A stretch of 64,000 bases of DNA, taken from positions 310,001 to 374,000 of the forward strand of contig MCGT01000005.1 in the NCBI GenBank assembly GCA_002104935.1. Reading direction: 5' to 3'. The notes under the pieces were generated by a model. The model was not told the DNA's origin and did no database searches. It was given only the letters and a program-made list of their open reading frames with translations. Source of the DNA: Hesseltinella vesiculosa (taxonomy: Eukaryota; Mucoromycota; Mucoromycetes; Mucorales; Cunninghamellaceae). Made by a program: the position numbers and the translations under genes. This document shows, piece by piece, positions 10,475 through 20,900 of this stretch. Within the stretch, counting starts at the first letter, position 1; each line of letters opens with the position of its first letter.

Positions 10475-10698
10475 TCTTTAAGACAAACAAAAAACGAAGA
10501 GCGCCTGGACTCTCGTTTCATGCCTGGTTACTGAGTCTGTGATTAAAATTTTGTTGAAGAGCAGCATGGCAAAAGCTATGTCAATAATAGATTAACTTTC
10601 AGTAAGAATCTTCAATGTTGTTTAGAGTAGGCCATTAAACAGTTCTTTAAGACAAACAAAAAACGAAGAGCGCCTGGACTCTCGTTTCATGCCTGGTT
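10475..10698 (+). repeat. Pair of identical 55-bp repeats with a hairpin
   Basis: The copies at 10475-10529 and 10644-10698 are identical. Each starts with the palindrome TCTTTAAGA and holds ACGAAGAGCGCCTGGACTCT followed by CGT, which folds into a short hairpin (ACG-A-AGAG paired with CTCT-CGT). Copy 1 abuts the right edge of the large palindrome. Between the copies, GTGATTAAAATTTTGTTGAAG matches the palindrome centre (GTGATTCAAATTTTGTTGAAG near 9513), so the two structures share parts. Confidence 0.8.
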
Positions 10699-11229
10699 CA
10701 GCGCTCGTATACTTCGATAAGATCTTATCATTGTGGGCCTTATGAACAATGCTACCGTATTAATGTGATGTTGTCTGATACCAAATGCTGTATATCTAGA
10801 ACAAGAAAATGTGCTTCACTTAAATTGAATTCCTGGCGCAATAACAAGCAAGCGAAAGTCCTGACGCTCGTTATTCCATTGTTATCCATTATTTTTCTTG
10901 AAAGCAATGATTTCGGTCAAGCAATCGTTAAATGACCTGCTCAAAAATGCATTGAAGAAGCATACAGCAAAGTAATCTATTAATGGCATGATTTAATCTA
11001 CATTAATCATGTAAAAGACCATGAACTACATTAGCAACGCACTATCTATCTATCTCTTTTTATTTTGTTTATTTGTCTATTTTTTTTTTTTTGTTAGGAC
11101 AAGAACATATCATCTGGGCCTTAATGGACAATGTTACATTAATAAGTTTTTGCCTGATGTTAACTGAGTCTAGCACATGAAAAGCCCAAAGCTACATGGT
11201 TTTGTTAAGCTGCTTTTCAAGTGAGCATT
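10699..11229. other. Gene-free AT-rich stretch
   Basis: No gene seen. A weak hairpin-forming stretch lies near 10840-10875 (AATAACAAGC ... GCTCGTTATT). The rest is AT-rich and unassigned. Confidence 0.5.
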
Positions 11230-11950
11230 GCTGTAATGTCACAAGTGGGACATGCATCTTGCAGAATACCCAGGGAGGAACTCCCATTTTCTTGGCTACG
11301 CTTGAAAAAGTGTGACCATGGGGGAAGCTTATCTTATGATAGCCACTCACTATCCACGGATAGTCACCTCTGCAAGATGCTGTGCTTCTTGGTGCTGTGC
11401 TGAGATGTCACTTCTGGTGTTACGGTGTCTCGTCTTGGTGTTGCGGTGTGTTGACTTGGTGTCATGATGTTTTCGGTGCATTGCTCTCGGTGTTGCGGCG
11501 TCTTGTCTTGGTGTCATGATGTTTTTGGTGTATTGCTCTCGGTGTTGCGATGTCTTGTCTTGGTGTCATGATGTTTTCGGTGTATTGCTCTCGGTGTGTT
11601 GCTCTTGGTGCAAAGCCTTCTCTCATACGGCTTTTGGTTGCCAGCATGTCTTGGCTGGTCTTCAGTATCACCTGCATTGGTGATGGGCGGGCGGTGGGCA
11701 TTCCTTGCAAACTCAATTCTTGGTAAGTAGCCCACAAAAAAAAAAAAATCTTGGCTATAACTTCTGCTCTCGTTGCTTATTGGCCAAATCTTAGCGATGA
11801 TCTTCTTGGTGCAATGCTGGGTGGGCACACGCTTCTTGCAAAATACCCTGGGAGGAGTTGTAGGATGAAACTTCCCTTTCAGTGGCTCGCCCATGGTATA
11901 CCTTTTTTTTATAGGAAATTATCTATGGATAGTTTGCAGCCTGCCTTGGT
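11230..11950 (+). repeat. Dispersed macrosatellite copy (right of palindrome)
   Basis: One unit plus flanks of the 18-23 kb satellite family, with the CATGTCTTGGCTGG landmark at 11644, the ACTATCCACGGATAGT hairpin near 11347-11362 and the AGTAGCCC-polyA-TCTTGG segment near 11727-11755. Satellite copies therefore lie on both sides of the palindrome (7.4-8.4 kb and 11.2-11.95 kb), which suggests that it sits inside a disrupted older array. Confidence 0.85.
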
Positions 11951-12401
11951 TTAATTGTCTCTCTGTATCATTCTGGAATGTAAAATATCGTTGCCCATGA
12001 TCACAAGCTTTTGCAAAACCAGTGCCACGCCCAACAAGCTTTCCTAGCCATGTCTCCGCAACCAGTCATTGTATGTACAACCCTATCAAAACTATGTCCT
12101 CGCTCAGTCACCCTGCCTCTATGTTGACCAGCCTTAAACTCGTTATTACCTTCATCATTCCTTCACTGCCATTTTTTCTGTTGACGTTTTCCTTCCAAAT
12201 CGGGAATTGTACCTTTCACCCGTCGTCACAGGTCAAACCCTGCAATTGTAATTCGATCCTTCTGAAAATTAGGTTGTCGCCTACAAAGCATATCTTTTTT
12301 TGTATCAAGCAAAATATGTCATGGCTCTCCTAGATCAAAAAGTCGATGATTTTACGGTTCTAGGCTTGGTCACCAAACTAAGCTGTCAGGTAAATATAAA
12401 G
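11951..12401. other. Gene-free stretch
   Basis: No gene or repeat recognised. A 103-codon open frame at 12022 is Ser/Thr/Phe-rich without motifs and lies in AT-rich DNA, so it is not called. Confidence 0.5.
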
Positions 12402-14272
12402 CCCGCCCGCAATTTTTTTTTTTTCGTTTCTTCTCTTCTCACATCTCCTTCAACATTGGTCTCCAAGGTCTGGCTCCAAGTGCATTCGACAGGGATTCAA
12501 GAATTGGGTGTAGCGATCATAGCAATACATGGCGTCATATTGATTTTTGAAAATTAGTCTTTAATAAACTAGCAGGAGCACATAAAGATTCCTTGAAGGA
12601 GCATGCTGGTTAAAATGAGTTAGGCTTAGCTTTTGAATTGCAAGCGCAGGTTCCACGCTTTGTTTTCTAAGTGATGGAGAGTAGGAGGTTATTGACTTGC
12701 CAACGAGACGCTGTTATACATAAAGTCGACACCAGCCTTCAGCCAAGGTTGGACTGCACCCTTGCGTTTGGCGTTGGTGCCGTAGCGGCTTCGTGAAATT
12801 AATGAGATATGACTAATACGTGAGTCTTTTCATGCACCTTTTCACAGATCATTGGAAGTCGCTGGTGGATGGATGACAAAGACAAAAAGCAGTAGATTAG
12901 GCGCCCATGGGAAAAGACGGGAAACCTGAAAAAAAAAGAAAGCAACTGCGCGACAATCTCTTCGTTTCGTAAAAAAAAAAAAAAAAAAAAAAGAGCAAAC
13001 ACTGCATAGCACTTTTGGGTGATCAGATAGATGTGGCATTTTGTAAAAGTACTCAAAGCAATAAAGGATGATGACCCTGAAAAAATGACGTCGATTGGAG
13101 AAGATTGCTCAGCCAATTTTTGATCAGTTTCGTGTCGACTCCTTCGATTCACCAGCTTAAAAATTGAAAAAATCGGCCATTTTCATCAGGGGTCCCCAAG
13201 CGATCAGAGCAACAACCGCAGTTCGCTTTCTACCCATTCGTAATTTTACGCCGGTTCATTGATATTGAAGTGCTCTGCAGAAAATGGCTGCCTTTTCAGA
13301 TTGACAAAGAGAAAAAGAGAACTTGAATAGGAAAACAGATCTCTACTCCACTTTCAAAAAGTGGTCGAGTCAGTAGGCTGCTATTGGTTACAGGCTTGGA
13401 TGATGACGGTTACACAAAAAGCGAGAGCATGACTTGGCTGGTTTTTTTTCACTTTCTTATTTTCTTCACCTTTCACTTTTTTTTTTTTTCTTCACTCATG
13501 GCAGAACAAGCGGCAGACCTTACCCTCTTCGAATTGGCAGTGCATTACATACCTGGTAATGATCTAATGTTGTTAAAAAAAAGAACCAAGTGCGCACGAC
13601 ATCTTCCAACCATGGCCAACGAAGACATGAACGGGAAAGATCGCAGGCGTGATCTACAAGCCCATGAAGTCCATTCCTGTCGTCTTGATCATCATTATCT
13701 CCAGCATTAGTACAACATCTCTTCGCATTGCAAGCCATCTCGACACCATCCCTTTATACTCGAACACCGAAAAGAGATTTCGGCAGAAACGTGCTATACC
13801 ATCGACGCCAGATCTGTCAGCAACATCCTTGAGGCTCTCCCTTTGCCGCCGCTTGTGACCCTGTCTGCTTTTTTATCCGGGCGTCATCGATCGCTTGCTG
13901 CTCGTCCTCTGAATCAAGGCCTACCAATACTGCCTCCGTTGTCTAACGCAGGACGTGCGCGACAGCACTGCGAGGCAGCGAGTGGACGAGAGGCTCAATG
14001 CTGCACGTTCTATCCTCATGACACTCCAAGAAAGGCAAAGAGAGTCTGTGTCGCTAAACTTGCCGCCCCCATACATCACGTCACCATCACTGGCTCCCCA
14101 CGACAGCCAGACCCTCCAGCATGACCAATGGATTTTGTCAGCGAGCGTGTTCAGCTTCACAAGGAAACCACTGGGTAGACAAGGGCGTCTATACCATGGG
14201 CAGCAATTTACTCGTCTGGGAAAGAGCACGGCTTTTTCCAAGCATTCAAGAATGGAAACTCGATGCGCACCG
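12402..14272 (+). repeat. 1.8-kb dispersed repeat, copy 2
   Basis: Direct, diverged partner of 2891-4708. This copy has a longer open frame on the + strand (about 13955-14350) with the conserved stretch R-Q-R-V-D-E-R-L-N-A-A and L-Q-E-R-Q-R-E-S, which may be the last trace of a protein with a coiled-coil helix. No complete ORF and no recognised domain. It contains fold-back-family copy c. Confidence 0.75.
12965..13240 (+). repeat. Fold-back/TIR family repeat, copy c
   Basis: Same box order as copy a: poly-A, CACTGCATAGCACTTTTGGG, CTGAAAAAATGACGTCGATTGG, GCTCAGCCAA and AAAATCGGCCATTTTCATCAGG. With the inverted copy d at about 14560-14860 it could form the ends of one 1.9-kb element. However, copy 1 of the surrounding duplication has no equivalent of copy d. 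Confidence 0.7.
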
Positions 14273-14559
14273 CATGAGCACATTAAAATCCTTTACATTC
14301 GTCGCATAGTGCACTTGCCACTTCTTCACTCTCTTTCTGTTACAATTTAGCCTGAGACAAATTTCTAATCTGCACCTTTTGCGCTACTTTTCACCAATAA
14401 TCGGCAGACGCATTGTGTCATTTCTCCTGGTCAACGCGTATTTAACCATTTTCAAAAAAGTCAAGTCAAGTTAGTGTGAAGTCATTTTTAATGCAGATCC
14501 TCTAGCTCTTTTCTCCGGTGTCTAAGATAGGTACAGATTTAATCAAGATCATTTCTTAA

Positions 14560-14860
14560 CATGTTTTATTGGTATGCAAAATTTGGTGAAGTGTAAATTT
14601 GCACTGTGATTGATTTTTTTATCAGATCGCCTGGGGGTATCCCTCCGATTTCTTATTTTATTTTAGCTGAGGAACAAAACGAAACTGTTCAAAAGTTGGC
14701 TGGGTAGCTTACATTATTCGACCTATTTTTTTCAGGATCTTTATCATACAAGCATTTCAGCCTGCATACAAACTTGCGTATCGATTCAATCACTCCAAAG
14801 TGCAGTGTAGCAGTTGCTTTTTTTTTTTTTTTTCAGAATGAAAAAGAATTTGGATGACCA
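14560..14860 (-). repeat. Fold-back/TIR family repeat, copy d (inverted)
   Basis: Read on the reverse strand it shows the family order: poly-A, CACTGCACTTTGGAGTGATT, CTGAAAAAAATAGGTCGAAT, CCCAGCCAA, AGCTAAAATAAAATAAGAAAT and CGATCTGATAAAAAAATC. It is clearly diverged from the other copies. It is non-coding. Confidence 0.65.
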
Positions 14861-17800
14861 CATTTAACGTCCGCCCAGTCCTTACGATTCCTGGCCTGCT
14901 AATCAGCGTTTACTGGCCTGCATGCTAAAACGTAATCCAAATGTCGAAAGTCTAAAAACTATTTGCAAACTATTCCTATATTGACGTTTCTTCTTTCCAT
15001 ATCGTGCATGGTCCAGTGACGTCGATGCCTTGCCTCAGGGCAGGTCAAGAATATTGGTCATTGGAACGGTGCCACCTTTTGTTCCTGGTGACCAACTGCT
15101 TGACCGGCACGCGCAAGAACGTGACTTTTTTTTATCCACTTACACGGAATCATCATACGAAATACATACATGTGATTGGGAATATCTGGAAAGTACTGAT
15201 GGGGGATAATCAGCACACTTCCCTGTGCATAGCCGGCCAAGTTTCATAAGCTTGCCGTTGAATCAGACCATTACTCCTTTATTTTCTGTGCTGGTGTGTG
15301 CGCCTTCTTCCCTAAAAACTAAACTCATTAGACCCCTGCGCTCACCGTTTGATACCTAAAGTCTAGCTCACATCTCCACTTCATCGCGACTGTGGCAAAC
15401 CAAGGGCTGAGCTGTTCTGGACTTGATTAGCCATGTTTTCTACAAATATATCCTCGCTACTTCGATAGTTTCTGTCGCATATGGGCCTGCAAAGAACAAG
15501 AACATCCTTTTAAGATCAGTTTCGTAATAAACTTTGTAGCTTTCACTATTGCCTTGCTTCAATTCAGATGCAATCGCCATGGATTCAGGTCGGCCGAAGA
15601 CGGAAAGATGTAAGATCAACAAGATCTGTTGATTTCTTGGTGAGATCATTTGGCATTGCGACTAAATTTGCTTTGCTTTTGTTGCTTTTGTATCGTTATT
15701 GTCAAAGGAGAGGCCTTTAACAGTAGGAGGACAGGAAAAAAAGAAACGAAGAGGTTCCAAGAAAAAGAACGATTGAAAAAAAAAAAAACGCCGAACGAAA
15801 AAGGAGGCTGAAAGAAAGGGAAGTGCGAAGCAGGTTTGGATATTTGATTAGCTCTGTTTGGAAATTCAACCGGCAGTTTGGTGGAGCTGGTCTGTGCACA
15901 ACAAAGCGACCATAATCAACGTTCTAGGTTGCCATCCATCCAGAAAATCACTTCTTAGAACAAGCAAACGCCGGCCGACACTTTAATGGTTCCGCAACAT
16001 TCCCAGGCTCCTAAACGTCCTCGTTTCTCATCGGTTCCTACGTAAAGCAGCCCTTGAAAAATGAAAATCAAAAGGACAAGTTCCTTCCTTTGTTTCTTCT
16101 CTTTTTTTTCTTACCTTGGTATGCCTTCCCTTCGCTTGGGCTGGTTTCTATTCGCTGGTTCGCTGTGTTATTTTTTTCCTCTCCCCCGAGGCTTTTGTTT
16201 CTGTCGCACGCTTGAGAAACGAGTGCTTTTTTTTCAATACTGCAAAGCTATGCCGGCTTTTCATTGTTTGTAATTGAAGAATGTGTTACAAGATGCAGCA
16301 TCATTTAGTTTATTTGATGATAAAAGAGATACCTTGTCTCAATAACTAGCAAAGAGCAGAGCTCTATTGTGCGAGCGTCTGTGTCTCTTTTTTCTTCAAA
16401 AAAGCTGAAGAATTTCGGTAACACAATAACTTGAGAGCCCTTTACTCTGTCAGTTTTAATACTTTTCTTACCCTCTGTGTGCCCATGGAAGGTCTAGGTT
16501 CCAATCTTTAAAATGAAACCAAGAACGCCTTTTCAATGTCATTTCACTGTCGATTTATCGTAAGAAACAGAATGGGGCACCAAAAAACATGAATAAATCG
16601 ATGGGAAAAAAGGGACTTGATCAACATCGATCGTTGCCTATTTTGGGGACATTTTCACATGATAGAACAATCGGTTTCAGTTCCCCCGTTTTTCCCACAA
16701 CTTTCTCGATGTTTTTATGGTTGTCCCGTTACTGTTTATTGCGATTACACGACAATGGGATGATAATGCCTTGGCGTGTTTAGATTCATTTCAAAGCTAC
16801 GAACCATGGCTATCCGTAGGGAAGCATAAAATTAGAAAAGCAATGAATCTAGCCGAGAGACATGCTCTCAAGTTGTTGTGTTACCAAAATTCCTCTGCTG
16901 TTTTTTTGTCAAAACGACCAAAAACTAGCAAAATGGAAGCAGGAGCTTGCTACTGTTCACTATCTTTTGAAATGAAAGATATCAAGCACAGACCAGGAGA
17001 ATGTAGATCACGATTATGTCAAACATAGTTAATTTAGCTCTGTTTGGAAATTAAACCGCAAATTAATTTTCCATTTGAAAAAAAAAAAATCTTCTACTTT
17101 TCCCTTTTTAGTTTGGTGCCTTTTTTTGACCAGCTGACCACAGTTCTTTTTTTCAGGGTCAAAGGCATGTTTTTTGGTTTTTCCTTTTTTTTCCACTTTT
17201 TTTTCTTCACTCAAGAACCGGCCCAGCAAGGTGCCATAAGGACCAAACGATGCCAAGAGGCTTTTCCTACAAGAAAAATGTCATGTCATTGATGGGTATG
17301 CATGTCAAGTACCTCCACGTGGTCAAACCTGGGTAACTTTATTTATGGTTTGAATGACCAAGCAAACACAAGACCTCGGGAAACAAGTCAAAGCTTGGTT
17401 CACTTTTGGCAGGAAACCCAAAGCCCGGTTCTCGGCTCTATTCCAGGGTTCTTTTTCACGGTGGCCGTTGGTTAGAAGGAGGAGGGATGGAAAGGAGGAA
17501 GGATGGAAAGGAGAGAGGGTGGCACAGTTTTTGTCTTTCCTCGAGGAGCTTTATGTCTTTACCGGCGAAGAGAAACGTAAAAAACATAAATGGTTTTCTT
17601 CGTCTTCCTCAAGTGGGCTATGCTTCTCTTCCTGTAAAAAGCGGTCGTCATGAGGGTGTGTAAGCCAACCACTTCCACGTAGTCACACCTGGGCAACCAT
17701 GAAAATGGGCTAGGAGTTGGCATTCTTTCTACTTTCTTTTGAGAGTAAAATTTGGTCAACAGTATCACCTCAAAGGGTGTTGGATGGGTGGGCAATGGGC

Positions 17801-17999
17801 CTTTTTTTTCTAGGCTAGGCAAGTTAAAAAAAAAAAAGAAAAAAACCTGATTCTTACAACCCATCTCATTTGATATGCATGCTAGCACTTCAATGCCATT
17901 TTTCAGAGTTGCTCTTGGCTCTGGACACTCCTGGCCACTCCATGGTAGCCTATTGATGAGGGATGGGCGGTGGGAAAGGGGGTATCCAACCAATTCTTT
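14861..17999. other. Gene-free stretch of about 3.1 kb
   Basis: No gene with recognisable motifs. Open frames are short and low in complexity (poly-T derived Phe/Ser, poly-A derived Lys). Two small direct repeats are visible: TTAGCTCTGTTTGGAAATT at about 15849 and 17036, and a diverged ACCTCCACGTGGTCAAACCT / ACTTCCACGTAGTCACACCT pair near 17310 and 17670. The right end (from about 17850) grades into the satellite family. Confidence 0.5.
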
Positions 18000-20900
18000 G
18001 GCATCAAGCCTACTTTCCTACGGTTTTTGGCTGCCAGCATGTCTTGGCTGATCTTCAGTATCACCTGCTATTGGTGATGGGCGGGCGGTGGGCATTCCTT
18101 GCAAACTCAATTCTTGGTAAGTAGCCCGCAAAAAAAAAAAAAAATCTTGGCTTTAACTTCTGCTCTCGTTGCTTATTGGCCAAATCTTAGCGGCGATCTT
18201 CTTGGTGCAATGCTGGGTGGGCACACGCATCTTGCAGAATACCCAGGGAGGAACTCCCCTTTAGTGGTTACGCTTGAAAAAGTGTGGCCATCGGAGAAGC
18301 TTATCTTATGATAGCCACTCACTATCCACGGATAGTCACCTCTGCAAGATGCTGTGCTTCTTGGTGCTGTGCTGAGATGTCACTTCTGGTATTGCGGTGT
18401 ATTGTCTTGATGTTGCGGTGTGTTGACTTGGTGTCTTGATGTTTTCGGTGTGCTGCTCTCGGTGTTGCGGTGTGTTGACTTGGTGTCTTGATGTTTTTGG
18501 TGTATTGCTCTCGGTGTTGCGATGTCTTGTCTTGGTGTCATGATGTTTTCGGTGTATTGCTCTCGGTGTGTTGCTCTTGGTGCAAAGCCTTCTCTCATAC
18601 GGCTTTTGGTTGCCAGCATGTCTTGGCTGGTCTTCAGTATCACCTGCATTGGTGATGGGCGGGCGGTGGGCATTCCCTGCAAACTCAATTCTTGGTAAGT
18701 AGCCCACAAAAAAAAAAAAATCTTGGCTTTAACTTCTGCTCTCGTTGCTTATTGGCCAAATCTTAGCGGTGATCCTCTTGGTGCAATGCTGGTGGGCACA
18801 CGCATCTTGCAGAATACCCAGGGAGGAACTCCCCTTTAGTGGTTACGCTTGAAAAAGTGTGGCCATCGGAGAAGCTTATCTTATGATAGCCACTCACTAT
18901 CCACGGATAGTCACCTCTGCAAGATGCTGTGCTTCTTGGTGCTGTGCTGAGATGTCACTTCTGGTGTTACGGTGTCTCGTCTTGGTGTTGCGGTGTGTTG
19001 ACTTGGTGTCATGATGTTTTCGGTGCATTGCTCTCGGTGTTGCGGTGTCTTGTCTTGGTGTCATGATGTTTTCGGTGCATTGCTCTCGGTGTGTTGCTCT
19101 CGGTGCAAAGCCTACTCTCATACGGCTTTGGCTGCCAGCATGTCTTGGCTGGTCTTCAGTATCACCTGCTATTGGTGATGGGCGGGCGGTGGGCATTCCT
19201 TGCAAACTCAATTCTTGGTAAGTAGCCCGCAAAAAAAAAAAAAAAATCTTGGCTTTAACTTCTGCTCTCGTTGCTTATTGACCAAATCTTAGCGGTGATC
19301 TTCTTGGTGCAATGCTGGGTGGGCACACGCATCTTGCAGAATACCCAGGGAGGAACTCCCCTTTAGTGGTTACGCTTGAAAAAGTGTGGCCATCGGAGAA
19401 GCTTATCTTATGATAGCCACTCACTATCCACGGATAGTCACCTCTGCAAGATGCTGTGCTTCTTGGTGCTGTGCTGAGATGTCACTTCTGGTGTTACGGT
19501 GTATTGTCTTGATGTTGCGGTGTGTTGACTTGGTGTCATGATGTTTTCGGTGCATTGCTCTCGGTGTTGCGGTGTCTTGTCTTGGTGTCATGATGTTTTT
19601 GGTGTATTGCTCTCGGTGTTGCGATGTCTTGTCTTGGTGTCATGATGTTTTCGGTGTATTGCTCTCGGTGTGTTGCTCTTGGTGCAAAGCCTTCTCTCAT
19701 ACGGCTTTTGGTTGCCAGCATGTCTTGGCTGGTCTTCAGTATCACCTGCATTGGTGATGGGCGGGCGGTGGGCATTCCTTGCAAACTCAATTCTTGGTAA
19801 GTAGCCCACAAAAAAAAAAAAAATCTTGGCTTTAACTTCTGCTCTCGTTGCTTATTGGCCAAATCTTAGCGGTGATCCTCTTGGTGCAATGCTGGTGGGC
19901 ACACGCATCTTGCAGAATACCCAGGGAGGAACTCCCCTTTAGTGGTTACGCTTGAAAAAGTGTGGCCATCGGAGAAGCTTATCTTATGATAGCCACTCAC
20001 TATCCACGGATAGTCACCTCTGCAAGATGCTGTGCTTCTTGGTGCTGTGCTGAGATGTCACTTCTGGTGTTGCGGTGTATTGTCTTGATGTTGAGGTGTG
20101 TTGACTTGGTGTCTTGATGTTTTCGGTGTCTCGTCTTGGTGTTGCGGTGTGTTGACTTGGTGTCTTGATGTTTTTGGTGTATTGCTCTCGGTGTTGCGAT
20201 GTCTTGACTTGGTGTCATGATGTTTTCGGTGCATTGCTCTCGGTGTTGCGGTGTCTTGTCTTGGTGTCATGATGTTTTTGGTGTATTGCTCTCGGTGTTG
20301 CGATGTCTTGTCTTGGTGTCATGATGTTTTCGGTGTATTGCTCTCGGTGTGTTGCTCTCGGTGCAAAGCCTTCTCTCATACGGCTTTTGGTTGCCAGCAT
20401 GTCTTGGCTGGTCTTCAGTATCACCTGCTATTGGTGATGGGCGGGCGGTGGGCATTCCTTGCAAACTCAATTCTTGGTAAGTAGCCCACAAAAAAAAAAA
20501 AAATCTTGGCTTTAACTTCTGCTCTCGTTGCTTATTGGCCAAATCTTAGCGGTGATCTTCTTGGTGCAATGCTGGGTGGGCACACGCATCTTGCAGAATA
20601 CCCAGGGAGGAACTCCCCTTTAGTGGTTACGCTTGAAAAAGTGTGGCCATCGGAGAAGCTTATCTTATGATAGCCACTCACTATCCACGGATAGTCACCT
20701 CTGCAAGATGCTGTGCTTCTTGGTGCTGTGCTGAGATGTCACTTCTGGTGTTGCGGTGTATTGTCTTGATGTTGCGGTGTGTTGACTTGGTGTCTTGATG
20801 TTTTCGGTGTCTCGTCTTGGTGTTGCGGTGTGTTGACTTGGTGTCTTGATGTTTTTGGTGTATTGCTCTCGGTGTTGCGATGTCTTGTCTTGGTGTCATG

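Noticed and set aside
12965..14860. A single 1.9-kb TIR transposon bounded by repeat copies c and d
   Set aside because: Copy 1 of the surrounding duplication contains the left repeat but no right repeat at the matching place, and no transposase frame lies between them, so the pairing may be chance.
15004..15249. 81-codon ORF as a small gene
   Set aside because: Isolated in repeat-rich DNA, no recognisable domain and no splice or promoter context.
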